Below are positions 1 to 6,694 of a stretch of DNA of 38,000 nucleotides, piece by piece (positions within the stretch are counted from its first letter, which is position 1; every line of letters begins with the position of its first letter). Under the pieces are notes generated by a model, which made no database searches, was not told the DNA's origin, and saw only the letters and a list, made by a program, of their open reading frames with translations. The stretch spans positions 1-38,000 of the forward strand of contig JAHFAE010000018.1 of NCBI GenBank assembly GCA_023250675.1. Reading direction: 5' to 3'. This DNA is from Oligoflexia bacterium. GTDB lineage: Bacteria > Bdellovibrionota > Bdellovibrionia > JABDDW01. A program made the position numbers and the translations under genes.

Positions 1-327
1 CCCCTTGCAGAAAGAGTCTAAAATCAGTTGGTGAATTGTGAGGATCAAAATTCTTATTTTCAAGTCCTGTCTTCATGTGCACGAAGCTAATTGAGAGAAT
101 AATTTAAGGCAAATGAAAATACATCAAAGCGCGTCGTTCAGAGACGCACTCCTTGGGCGAGCGACTAAGCGACTATTCTTTCCATTACCCCTAATCAACA
201 CGGCCATTTCCTTTGACCTCTAACCCCTCACTGTAAATCGCTCTAAAATTAATTCATTTAAAACGTAGGTGCACATAAGAGCTAGCAAAGGCTGATCTCA
301 TTTCGAGCTTGGCCGAGACAAGCTTTG
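1..327. other. Intergenic stretch without a recognisable gene
   Basis: I see no credible coding frame here. Two small inverted repeats are visible. One is GCGTC/GACGC at 131-135 and 143-147, extendable by two more pairs across a mismatch. The other is AGCTTG/CAAGCT at 306-311 and 319-324, just beyond the 3' end of the tRNA fragment when read on the reverse strand. Neither is followed by a U-run, so I do not call a terminator. Confidence 0.5.
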
Positions 328-355
328 TGGCGGAGAGGGAGCGATTCGAACCCCC
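328..355 (-). other. 3' end fragment of a tRNA-Ser gene, candidate attachment (att) remnant
   Basis: On the reverse strand this reads as the T-arm and acceptor 3' strand of a tRNA: a TTCGAAT loop, then CCTCTCC, discriminator G and the encoded CCA. An acceptor 3' strand CCTCTCCG pairs with GGAGAGG, the usual 5' end of bacterial tRNA-Ser. No GGAGAGG, D-arm or anticodon arm lies about 90 nt upstream on that strand, and the T-stem has one mismatch, so this is not a whole gene. Tyrosine integrases often insert at tRNA 3' ends and leave such copies, and an integrase lies at 4975-6072. I infer an island boundary; no second copy of the fragment is present in the window. Confidence 0.55.
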
Positions 356-469
356 AATGTAGTTAGAGCGTCACTATTCTTTAATCTGAACTATTCCTCT
401 AGACTTGGAATCGATCAATGTTTCTATCAAGTTATACCACTGCTATTACCGGTAGAGTCGACCTCATCA

Positions 470-487
470 CCGCCGAATTTTCGGCGG
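470..487. repeat. 18-nt palindrome upstream of the toxin-antitoxin operon
   Basis: CCGCCGAA and TTCGGCGG form 8-nt perfectly complementary arms around a 2-nt centre (TT). There is no U-run after it, so it is less likely to be a factor-independent terminator than a protein site or a relic hairpin. It lies about 60 nt upstream of the toxin operon's putative operator. Confidence 0.4.
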
Positions 488-544
488 ATCAAAATTGGAT
501 AAGCAGAATCTTCACCTTGATATATGCCAAAATATTCTTCCATG

Positions 545-566
545 ACTGTACCGAATATGGTACAGT
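545..566. promoter_or_regulatory. Inverted-repeat operator candidate of the toxin-antitoxin operon
   Basis: ACTGTACC and GGTACAGT form perfect 8-nt arms around a 6-nt spacer (GAATAT), ending 9 nt before the toxin ATG at 576. XRE-type antitoxins of HigBA-like modules usually repress their own operon through inverted repeats in this position. That the downstream antitoxin binds here is inferred from position and symmetry only. Confidence 0.5.
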
Positions 567-575
567 ACATAAAGC

Positions 576-920
576 ATGCGGGAAGCGATCTTTCACGATG
601 AGGCATCAGAGACAATAAGAGGCTTCCCTAAGGCAGCAAGGGCAGAGCTTGGATGGCTTATAGATCGACTTCAGGCGGGCGATACTTTGGTCGAGCCGAT
701 GGCCAAGCCTATGAACACAGGCGAGGCTGGTTGCTACGAATTGCGTTATAAAGATGAGACTGGGGTGTATCGGGCATTTTATTATTTAAAGCATGAAAGA
801 GGGGTTTTGATTTTTCATGCTTTTAAAAAGAAGACACAAAAGACGCCAAAGAAAGAACTTGAAACGGGACGAAAGCGGCTGAAAAGCCTGCTTGAGGAGA
901 TCGAAAATGAAAGTCGCTAG
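576..920 (+). CDS. RelE/HigB-like toxin, phage-derived Gp49-like family
   Basis: This 114-aa protein resembles the Gp49-like/HigB-type RelE-fold toxins (DUF891 group), which are normally ribosome-dependent mRNA interferases. Visible support is the central block with 'ELRYKDETGVYRAFYYLKH' (residues about 56-74), followed by 'GVLIFHAFKKKTQKTPKKE', the typical basic C-terminal strand and helix of this family. Length is usual for it. It is first in a two-gene operon: the XRE antitoxin ATG at 907 lies inside its 3' end, the toxin-first order known from HigBA-like systems. An inverted repeat immediately upstream probably mediates autoregulation. Family assignment is fairly secure; activity and target are not shown by sequence alone. 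Confidence 0.85.
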   Translation: MREAIFHDEASETIRGFPKAARAELGWLIDRLQAGDTLVEPMAKPMNTGEAGCYELRYKDETGVYRAFYYLKHERGVLIFHAFKKKTQKTPKKELETGRKRLKSLLEEIENESR

Positions 921-1194
921 AAACTCCAAAGAACTTGCTAAGATCTTAGATCTTGATCCGTCTGTGACGGTAGAATGGGGGCTCCGTACCCGTCTCACTC
1001 AAGAAATCATCAAAAATATTAAATCAAAAAAACTTAAAATCGCTAGTATTGCCAAAGCAGCACAAACCTCACGAGGTCGGGTACACAAGATTCTAAAAAA
1101 TGATACCGTGGGTATTTCACTAGATGTCATGGCGCGTGTGCTGGGAGCTACCGGCGAAACAATCAAGGAATTAAAATTTTCAAGAATTGCCTAA
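907..1194 (+). CDS. XRE-family antitoxin of the HigB-like toxin
   Basis: The 95-aa protein contains a helix-turn-helix of the XRE/Cro type around residues 36-70 ('IASIAKAAQTSRGRVHKIL'), with 'ISLDVMARVLGATGETI' as the following helices. It would bind the toxin and repress the operon. ATG 907 is chosen because a GAGGAG ribosome site (894-899) sits 7 nt upstream; an in-frame TTG at 892 is possible but has no such site. It overlaps the toxin end by 14 nt, indicating translational coupling. The pair sits at the left end of the island, where toxin-antitoxin genes commonly stabilise integrated elements. Confidence 0.85.
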   Translation: MKVARNSKELAKILDLDPSVTVEWGLRTRLTQEIIKNIKSKKLKIASIAKAAQTSRGRVHKILKNDTVGISLDVMARVLGATGETIKELKFSRIA

Positions 1195-1241
1195 TTCCAA
1201 AGTCTTACGCCTATTGGCCCCTTGGTCCCCCAAAAAATTTA

Positions 1242-1271
1242 GTGACAGGACATTTCAAATCGCGCTATGAA
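1242..1271 (+). promoter_or_regulatory. Weak sigma70-like promoter candidate for the gene at 1338
   Basis: GTGACA at 1242-1247 and TATGAA at 1266-1271 are separated by 18 nt. Both hexamers deviate from consensus, but transcription from here would include the complete leader hairpins at 1284-1335, which fits the proposed 5'-UTR. Confidence 0.25.
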
Positions 1272-1283
1272 ATAAGAAATCAC

Positions 1284-1335
1284 ACCGTATTAGGAGGAAG
1301 AACCCCAGTGCGGTCTCTTTAACCAAAAGGAGACC
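1284..1335 (+). promoter_or_regulatory. Structured 5' leader, copy 1: conserved 15-nt hairpin plus RBS-sequestering hairpin
   Basis: Hairpin A pairs 1284-1291 with 1307-1314 (8 pairs, two of them G-U) and encloses AGGAGGAAGAACCCC (1292-1306). Inside it, GG-GG can pair with CCCC across a bulged A, closing an AAGAA pentaloop. Hairpin B pairs 1312-1320 with 1327-1335 and buries the ribosome site AAGGAGA of the gene at 1338. A and B share bases 1312-1314, so they compete for those positions. The same enclosed 15 nt recurs at 4701-4715. The architecture resembles a cis-regulatory RNA or a protein-binding operator hairpin; the function is an inference. Confidence 0.5.
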
Positions 1336-1337
1336 TT

Positions 1338-1940
1338 ATGGGCCCAAAAATCGACCTCCAGCTAAGAGACTATTTACTTCTTACTAGGCTTTGCCAATTC
1401 GGTTATCTGAATCTCGAATACATAACTGAACTTATTTTTGAAACCCATTACAAAAATGTTTCCCGGCGCCTTATTAAGCTCAGAAAGTTAGGACTTGTCT
1501 CCTTTATTCGGAGGACTGCCTTTAATGGCACAAAAGTTTACATTCCGCTAATTAAGAATATTCAAAGTCTTGTTACTGAAGAAATGTGGGCACAAGGGCA
1601 AAAACTTTGTACCTTTCAGCCATGGTTTTTCCGACTTTATGAACACAGTGACCAGGTTCGCTATTGGGGGTTAAGAGTCTTAAAATACTGGCCAGACGTA
1701 GCTTTAAATTTAGAATACTTGCTTGATCCTGGCGATTATACCCTTTACGAAAAAGGTCTCGATGCTCGAATAAAGATTCCCGACTTCACCATTGAATTCG
1801 AAGATGAGGATCAGGTTTCCTTTGAAATTGAACTTCACCCTAAATCTTCAAGTACCTATGATCAAATTTTTCTAAGTATGCATCAGATGCGGCGGTGGCC
1901 TGTAGTTTATTTTGTAAGAACTCCGAGTATAAATAATTAA
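1338..1940 (+). CDS. Replic_Relax-like winged-helix protein of the island
   Basis: A 200-aa protein without secure assignment. The N-terminal 60 residues look like a winged helix ('ITELIFETHYKNVSRRLIKLRKLGLVSFIRR' region). The C-terminal part has 'IPDFTIEF...VSFEIELHPKSS' (residues about 148-173), the pattern of an acidic core motif in the Replic_Relax family (replication-relaxation proteins of plasmids and integrative elements). The start at 1338 has AAGGAGA 5 nt upstream, inside leader hairpin B. It probably heads a transcript with the gene at 1964, which follows after 23 nt. A DNA-binding role in replication or mobilisation of the element is an inference. Confidence 0.55.
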   Translation: MGPKIDLQLRDYLLLTRLCQFGYLNLEYITELIFETHYKNVSRRLIKLRKLGLVSFIRRTAFNGTKVYIPLIKNIQSLVTEEMWAQGQKLCTFQPWFFRLYEHSDQVRYWGLRVLKYWPDVALNLEYLLDPGDYTLYEKGLDARIKIPDFTIEFEDEDQVSFEIELHPKSSSTYDQIFLSMHQMRRWPVVYFVRTPSINN

Positions 1941-1963
1941 ATTAATATTAAAGGGGAGGGGTT

Positions 1964-2338
1964 ATGACGGGGGAAAAAGATAAAAAGGAAGTAATGCCAG
2001 AACAAAAGAAAAAGTCAAAACAGTTTAAAGTAGGAATTACAGAAAATGGGTTGAATACTTTGAATCAGTTTTTGGATTTAGTTAATAAATCATCAAAACG
2101 GCGCATTAGAGTTCCTGAGGTTCTAGAGTTTGCGGTCGAAAAATTATCCGATAAAGACGTTCAGCGAATTCAGGAGAAGGCATATACACCAGATGATAAA
2201 ATGGAAATTATATTGGCTGAATATAATAGGCGGAATCCAATTAAGCCGGTTAGCATGGAGCAGCTCAAAACATCAATGGTAGAGGTTTATGAAAAGCAGG
2301 TATTAAGCAAGCTTTCAAAAGTAATTACAGGTACTTAA
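1964..2338 (+). CDS. Small lysine-rich protein of unknown function
   Basis: I do not recognise this 124-aa protein. It has a basic N-terminus (KDKKE...EQKKKSKQ), then a likely helical region ('NGLNTLNQFLDLVNKSSKRRIRVPEVLEFAVEKL', residues about 28-61, given here in two halves of one stretch), and no membrane segment or signal peptide. A very strong ribosome site (AAAGGGGAGGGG) lies just upstream of ATG 1964. It sits between a Replic_Relax-like gene and the AbiE operon. The basic head and the helical body would fit a small DNA-binding accessory protein, but nothing proves it. Confidence 0.6.
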   Translation: MTGEKDKKEVMPEQKKKSKQFKVGITENGLNTLNQFLDLVNKSSKRRIRVPEVLEFAVEKLSDKDVQRIQEKAYTPDDKMEIILAEYNRRNPIKPVSMEQLKTSMVEVYEKQVLSKLSKVITGT

Positions 2339-2443
2339 CTCGAATTTATGAAACATCTTATATTTTATAAAACAGCCTTAAATAGGCTGAATTTGAGAAA
2401 GATAGGATTTACAAAATCAGCCACTATGTGGCATAATTTAAGA

Positions 2444-3241
2444 ATGAAAGAGCGGGATAGATTGCTAGACTACACTGAGAATCTGCAAAGCCAAGGGCGT
2501 CTAGTATTCAATGCGTCGGAGGCTCGAAAGGCGCTTAACCAGACTGAAAACGCTTTTCAGAAAGCTTCAAAGCGCCTCATCCAAAAAAATAAGCTCTTTC
2601 GCCCGGCAAAAGGATTCTATGCAATCATCCCGGCTCAATATCGATCTGCCAAGGGCCTTCCACCAGAATGGTACATTGATGCTCTTATGAAGTTTCACGA
2701 CCTGCCCTACTACGTTGGGCTTCTTTCAGCGGCGGCCCTCTATGGAGCCGCACATCAGGCTCCACAGGAATTACAAGTTGTAACCACAAAGCCGTTACGT
2801 CTCATCGTTGCTGGGCGGACACGGATTAGGTTTCTGACGAAACAAGGTATTTCTAAAACACCTGTTCAGGACTTGAAAACGCAAACTGGATTTTTCAAAG
2901 TCTCTACTCCCGAGGGCACAGCCTTTGATCTCATCCGATACTACCGCTGGGCTGGTTTTTTAAATAATGTCGCCACTGTTTTATCTGAGTTGTCAGGTCG
3001 GCTTGATCCCAAAAAGTTAATATCTATGGCCCGCAATGGAGTCGATATTTCTCACGTGCAAAGGCTTGGATATTTGTTAGAGAAATTTGGCGAAAAACTA
3101 GCGTTAGGAGATTTGAGTGATTGGATTTCAGATCATTCAAAGAATTTTGTACCACTCCGACCCGGGTGGAGGGGGGAGGTTACAGCACGAGATCTCAAGT
3201 GGCGAATTCTCGTCAACGAACAGGTGGAGTCTGATATATGA
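2444..3241 (+). CDS. AbiEi-family antitoxin (type IV toxin-antitoxin)
   Basis: The protein starts with a winged-helix region ('LVFNASEARKALNQTENAFQ', then 'RLIQKNKLFRPAKGFYAIIP') followed by the AbiEi C-terminal domain ('WYIDALMKF...YYVGLLSAAALYGAAHQAPQE', 'STPEGTAFDLIRYYRWAGFLNNVATVLSEL'). AbiEi proteins repress the operon and counter AbiEii without binding it (type IV). Starting at ATG 2444 gives 265 aa and begins just before the winged helix. An upstream ATG at 2348 would add 32 residues of no family resemblance, and neither start has a clear ribosome site. The stop overlaps the AbiEii start as ATGA at 3238-3241. Confidence 0.85.
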   Translation: MKERDRLLDYTENLQSQGRLVFNASEARKALNQTENAFQKASKRLIQKNKLFRPAKGFYAIIPAQYRSAKGLPPEWYIDALMKFHDLPYYVGLLSAAALYGAAHQAPQELQVVTTKPLRLIVAGRTRIRFLTKQGISKTPVQDLKTQTGFFKVSTPEGTAFDLIRYYRWAGFLNNVATVLSELSGRLDPKKLISMARNGVDISHVQRLGYLLEKFGEKLALGDLSDWISDHSKNFVPLRPGWRGEVTARDLKWRILVNEQVESDI

Positions 3242-4083
3242 TTCCCCAACAGTTTCTGACACAATGGCGGTCAGTTGTACCTTGGGGGCCAGATGCCCAA
3301 ATCGAGCAAGACTTCGTCATCACAAAAGCTTTAATTCAAATTTACTCCGATCCATATTTAAAGGAGGCATTCGCTTTTCGTGGCGGAACTGCGATGCAAA
3401 AACTTTTTTATAATCCTCTGAGCCGATATTCAGAAGACATTGATTTGGTGCAAATAAGAAAAGAACCAATCGGAGAAGCCATAGATAAGATTCGTGAACA
3501 GTTGGACCCGTGGCTTGGGGCTCCAAGTAGAAACCGCAAGGAAGATCGTGTTAAATTGATTTACCGCTTTGAATCAGAAGTTCCACCTGTTCAACAAATG
3601 CGTCTTAAAATAGAAGTCAATAATGGTGAGCACTTCACGGTTTTGAAGCATCAGAGGATAATTCTCAAATGCGAAAGCGAGTGGTTTAAAGGGAATGCCG
3701 ACATCTTGACCTATCAAGCCGAAGAGCTTCTCGGCACGAAAATGAGAGCGTTATTTCAACGGAAGAAAGGACGGGATCTTTACGATTTGAATATGGCATT
3801 TAAGCATATTAAGAATCTCGATCCAAAAAAAATAGTTTATTGTTTTTCGAAATACATGGACCACGGAAAGACTCCCGTAACGCGGGCCCAATACGAGGAA
3901 AATCTTACAAGGAAAATGACCGACCCAGCTTTTCTGGGAGATATTAACCCATTACTTTCCCCCAACTCTCCAAAATTTGATCCAGTGGTCGCAAATAAGC
4001 AGGTTCAGGTGGAGCTACTTTCGCTCCTACCAGGCGACCCTTGGAAGGGGGTTAAGGACTCCAAGCACAAGGACCTAAAATGA
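3238..4083 (+). CDS. AbiEii-family nucleotidyltransferase toxin
   Basis: A 281-aa DNA polymerase beta-fold nucleotidyltransferase of the AbiEii/AbiGii (DUF1814) type. Motif I is GGT (49-51) with SEDIDL (65-70, acidic residues D67 and D69). Motif II is 'RLKIEVN' (K124, E126). Motif III/IV is 'EELLGTKMRALFQRKKGRDLYDL' read in two pieces around K168 and D180. All catalytic positions look intact. In this family AbiEii arrests growth, and the related MenT toxins add nucleotides to tRNA 3' ends. Start and stop both overlap neighbours by ATGA, making one tightly coupled operon with AbiEi and the exonuclease. It probably acts in phage defence or island maintenance. Confidence 0.9.
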   Translation: MIPQQFLTQWRSVVPWGPDAQIEQDFVITKALIQIYSDPYLKEAFAFRGGTAMQKLFYNPLSRYSEDIDLVQIRKEPIGEAIDKIREQLDPWLGAPSRNRKEDRVKLIYRFESEVPPVQQMRLKIEVNNGEHFTVLKHQRIILKCESEWFKGNADILTYQAEELLGTKMRALFQRKKGRDLYDLNMAFKHIKNLDPKKIVYCFSKYMDHGKTPVTRAQYEENLTRKMTDPAFLGDINPLLSPNSPKFDPVVANKQVQVELLSLLPGDPWKGVKDSKHKDLK

Positions 4084-4643
4084 GAGTCATTGCTATTGAT
4101 TTAGAACTCAACCAGCCTAGTTCCAAGATCATTCAAATTGGGGCCGTCTGCTTTCAACCGGAATCTGGCGAAGTGTATGCAACATTTAATCAGCTGGTAA
4201 ATCCGGGAGAGCCGATAGCTCCTGAGATTGTGGCACTAACCGGTATTAAAGATAAGGATGTTTGTAGTCAACCAACAATTGTCAAGGCGGCGAGTGAACT
4301 TGGTAGGTTCAAATTGAAATTAAAGGCAAGCCCCATCGGGATAGTTTGGGGGGCCGGTCGATCAAATGACGTCCGCAAAATTTATGATGAAGCACTAATC
4401 GAAAATCCGTTTAAAGACCGGATCCTTGATGTTAAAGGTGTGTTCCAAATGTATGCTAACGCTTCAGGATCGAAAATGCGGAGCAAGATTGGCCTTGGCA
4501 ATGCTTGTGAAAATTTGGGACTGGGCTGGGATTTAAAATATGGAGAACAGCATAATGCTCTTGCTGATGCTTTCAATACAATGCGGGTCTATATGTTCTT
4601 TTCTAAGTGCCTAAAGGGAGCTGTTGATATCAAATTAGGGTAA
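4080..4643 (+). CDS. DEDDh (DnaQ/RNase T-like) 3'-5' exonuclease coupled to AbiE
   Basis: A 187-aa exonuclease of the DEDDh superfamily. ExoI is 'VIAIDLEL' (D7, E9), ExoII is 'WGAGRSNDVRKI' (D97), and ExoIII is 'HNALADAFNT' (H158, D163), so all five metal-binding and catalytic residues are present. It would remove 3'-terminal nucleotides from DNA or RNA; the substrate cannot be read from the sequence. ATG 4080 overlaps the AbiEii stop (ATGA), so it is translated with the toxin. The link to a nucleotidyltransferase toxin suggests antagonism (trimming added nucleotides), cooperation (joint attack on nucleic acid) or simply a third defence effector. An unrelated passenger gene is less likely given the overlap. 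Confidence 0.85.
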   Translation: MRVIAIDLELNQPSSKIIQIGAVCFQPESGEVYATFNQLVNPGEPIAPEIVALTGIKDKDVCSQPTIVKAASELGRFKLKLKASPIGIVWGAGRSNDVRKIYDEALIENPFKDRILDVKGVFQMYANASGSKMRSKIGLGNACENLGLGWDLKYGEQHNALADAFNTMRVYMFFSKCLKGAVDIKLG

Positions 4644-4695
4644 ATGCCACAGTCTTAAGAGGGCATGTAACTTATATAGAACGAATTTAAACCAA

Positions 4696-4740
4696 GACGT
4701 AGGAGGAAGAACCCCACGTCGCAACCGAAAATGGAGGCGA
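4696..4740 (+). promoter_or_regulatory. Structured 5' leader, copy 2, before the excisionase-like gene
   Basis: GACGT (4696-4700) and ACGTC (4716-4720) form a perfect 5-bp stem around AGGAGGAAGAACCCC (4701-4715), identical to the enclosed sequence of the leader at 1284. The stem bases differ from copy 1 but keep complementarity. Downstream, TCGC (4719-4722) can pair with GCGA (4737-4740), sharing 4719-4720 with the first stem and enclosing or overlapping the ribosome site GGAGG (4733-4737). Both copies also keep an AACC.AAAA.GGAG pattern (one base shifted) before the ATG. A shared regulator of two island transcripts is inferred. Confidence 0.5.
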
Positions 4741-4741
4741 T

Positions 4742-4972
4742 ATGGGTTACATTTCGATATTGGATGCACAAAAGGTGCTTTCCAAAAGTTCTTTGAAATC
4801 TGAATATGAAGAATGGTTAACCACCGATGAAGCAGCTGCGTACTTAAGAATTTCTGTAAATGCGCTTAGAATCTGTGTTCACAGAGGACAAGTTCATGGT
4901 CATAAATTCGGAAGGCGCATACGCTTTAAGGTTGGTGATTTAAGAGAGCTCCTTTCAACAAAAGGAGCCTAA
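4742..4972 (+). CDS. Excisionase-like helix-turn-helix protein
   Basis: A 76-aa protein with a MerR-like/HTH_17 DNA-binding domain: 'EEWLTTDEAAAYLRISVNAL' followed by 'HKFGRRIRFKVGDLRELL', the common plan of excisionases (Xis/AlpA type) and of helix-turn-helix proteins next to tyrosine integrases. It likely binds near the attachment site and sets the direction of recombination or regulates the integrase. It ends 2 nt before the integrase ATG, so the two are co-translated. The ribosome site GGAGG lies within the repeated leader structure, so its synthesis may be controlled by that element. Confidence 0.8.
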   Translation: MGYISILDAQKVLSKSSLKSEYEEWLTTDEAAAYLRISVNALRICVHRGQVHGHKFGRRIRFKVGDLRELLSTKGA

Positions 4973-4974
4973 TC

Positions 4975-6072
4975 ATGGCTATTAAATCGTACTTAGGAAA
5001 ACAAGGTGAAAAACTTTACGAAGTGTATGTCGCTGTTAGAGCGCCAAAAGGTGGCAAGTACCAATTCAGAAGACGAGGGCTTAAAACTCTCAGGTCTGCT
5101 GAAACTACAGAGTTTGAATTAAAACGCAAACTCTGTGATAAACGAGAAAAGCAGTTTTACACCTGGGATGAGTGGCATAAAGTTTTCATCGAACGAATAC
5201 GCTTGGAATTTCTGCCTACTACTGTAATTGATTACACAGGCCAACTTTTAAAATGGGTAACTCCAGTTTGGAAAGATCGTGAGCTTCAAACAATTAAAGC
5301 CACGGATGTTCACAGCCTGATTTTTAATTCGGTAGGAAATGTTTCTCCAGGAACTCGACATAATATCCTAAAGAAACTTAAACGAATATTCCAGGCCGCA
5401 GTCGATGATGGATTAATTGAGAATAATCCTGCCACTCCCATAAAAGTGAAAGTGCCACAGAAAAAGCAGGCCGTCCTAAATGCTTCAGAAGTTGATATTC
5501 TACTTCAAGAAGCAAAAAAATTGGGACACCGGTTTTACCCAATTTGGGCTGTAGCACTTTTCACGGGTATGCGTTCTGGAGAGTTGTATGCCCTGAAGTG
5601 GAGTGACATAGATTTTGAAAGTAAGAGAATCTATGTCACAAAGAGTTGGAACAATAAAAATGGTATTGGGCCAACGAAATCTACCAAAAATCGGGTCGTT
5701 CCAATGTCAGGTCAGCTTGAAATTCTTTTCAAAGAGTTAAAGCTACAAAAGGGAATACAAGATGAACACGTTCTCCCCCATGTGGAGGAATGGACCCATG
5801 GCGATCAGGCGAGAGTACTTCGAGAATTCTGCTGTCAACTTGGCATTACTTCTTTAAAGTTTCATGATTTGCGGGCAACTTTTATAACACAGTTGCTCCT
5901 CAATAACGTGCCGCTGGCACAAGTAATGTCGATAGTCGGGCATGCTGAAATCAAAACGACCAATGAATATTTGAGAATCGTAGGTGCCGACCTAAACGGT
6001 GCCACCGAAGGACTCAAATACAGCATCCCCCAGAGTGACATAGCTAAAGTGATTGACTTGATTCGGAGATGA
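4975..6072 (+). CDS. Tyrosine recombinase (phage-type integrase)
   Basis: A 365-aa integrase with an N-terminal arm-binding part (about 1-60), a SAM-like core-binding domain (about 62-150) and the catalytic domain. Active-site residues visible are R200 in 'FTGMRSGELYAL', H297 and R300 in 'FHDLRATF', H323 in 'VGHAEIKTTNEYL' and the nucleophile Y332; a lysine of 'PTKSTKNR' is the likely catalytic K. AAGGAG at 4962-4967 supports the start at 4975. It appears intact and would integrate and excise the island. Its own coding sequence (residues 55-78) has a 72-nt relic copy at 7350-7421. Confidence 0.92.
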   Translation: MAIKSYLGKQGEKLYEVYVAVRAPKGGKYQFRRRGLKTLRSAETTEFELKRKLCDKREKQFYTWDEWHKVFIERIRLEFLPTTVIDYTGQLLKWVTPVWKDRELQTIKATDVHSLIFNSVGNVSPGTRHNILKKLKRIFQAAVDDGLIENNPATPIKVKVPQKKQAVLNASEVDILLQEAKKLGHRFYPIWAVALFTGMRSGELYALKWSDIDFESKRIYVTKSWNNKNGIGPTKSTKNRVVPMSGQLEILFKELKLQKGIQDEHVLPHVEEWTHGDQARVLREFCCQLGITSLKFHDLRATFITQLLLNNVPLAQVMSIVGHAEIKTTNEYLRIVGADLNGATEGLKYSIPQSDIAKVIDLIRR

Positions 6073-6164
6073 ACTGAAAAAAGTTCTACGTTGTTCTACT
6101 CTTAAGGGTTGGGATATTAATAATAACGGGTGTTTAGGCGAGTTACTACCGTCCGCCCCAAATT

Positions 6165-6692
6165 TTAGTTTTGCAGAATAATCCGTTCCAAAAACTCAGT
6201 TTCATTAAGGTCAACGGCTTTCGCTTTTAACTTTAAAGCTTCGAGTGCTTTGGGCTTTAAGCGATAAGTCTTTGTGATTTTGTGGTCGCGAATTGGCTTA
6301 ACTCTTTTATCCTTCAAGGGGTGGTTTGCCCACTCTTTCATTTTCTTAAATTCTATTCCCTTGTAAATGGTATCAAGATCACTACGTTTTCTAATTGATT
6401 CAATAATTTTATTAAGGGCATCAGGAAGTACCTGAGTATTAAAAAAAGTTTTATTAAAATGAATTAAGGCGGCAGGAAAAACCTCTAGAACCCTTGGTTC
6501 AAGATTCTCTGCTACCCATAAAACATCTATTACATCTAGTTTAATATTTGGTCTTGGTCGGACAGTTTCATCAAATAAAAGGCCCTTTGCCTTTAAAAAG
6601 CCCAAAACTTTTCGATAACGAGGATCAGCCTTTCGAAGTTTGGTCCTTTCATTTAACTCTTTTGCTTTTTTTACCATCTTTCTAGTTTTCAT
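6165..6692 (-). CDS. Unknown basic protein, second gene of a reverse-strand pair
   Basis: I do not recognise this 175-aa protein. It has a basic N-terminus (KTRKMVKKAKELNERTKLRK), a middle section 'VIDVLWVAENLEPRVLEVFP' that may be helical, and a basic C-terminal section ending in 'LKLKAKAVDLNETEFLERII', which could be a small DNA-binding helix pair. ATG 6692 is preferred over TTG 6698 because GAAAGA lies upstream. The gene starts 2 nt after the stop of the gene at 6695-7189, so the pair is an operon convergent with the integrase. Within an island of toxin-antitoxin modules it may be another such module, but this is a guess. Confidence 0.6.
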   Translation of the reverse strand: MKTRKMVKKAKELNERTKLRKADPRYRKVLGFLKAKGLLFDETVRPRPNIKLDVIDVLWVAENLEPRVLEVFPAALIHFNKTFFNTQVLPDALNKIIESIRKRSDLDTIYKGIEFKKMKEWANHPLKDKRVKPIRDHKITKTYRLKPKALEALKLKAKAVDLNETEFLERIILQN

Positions 6693-6694
6693 AA

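Noticed and set aside
328-445. A complete tRNA gene on the reverse strand
   Set aside because: Only the T-arm and acceptor 3' strand match; no 5' acceptor strand, D-arm or anticodon arm can be placed upstream, and the T-stem has a mismatch.
1308-1322. Tiny leader ORF (GTG, four codons) after the AGGAGG of leader copy 1
   Set aside because: Spacing to AGGAGG is acceptable, but the leader at 4696 has no equivalent start codon, so it is not a shared property.
5137-5208. Integrase relic at 7350 as a recent tandem duplication of this segment
   Set aside because: Differences include synonymous changes, which point to separate evolution as a coding gene before decay rather than to a fresh copy.
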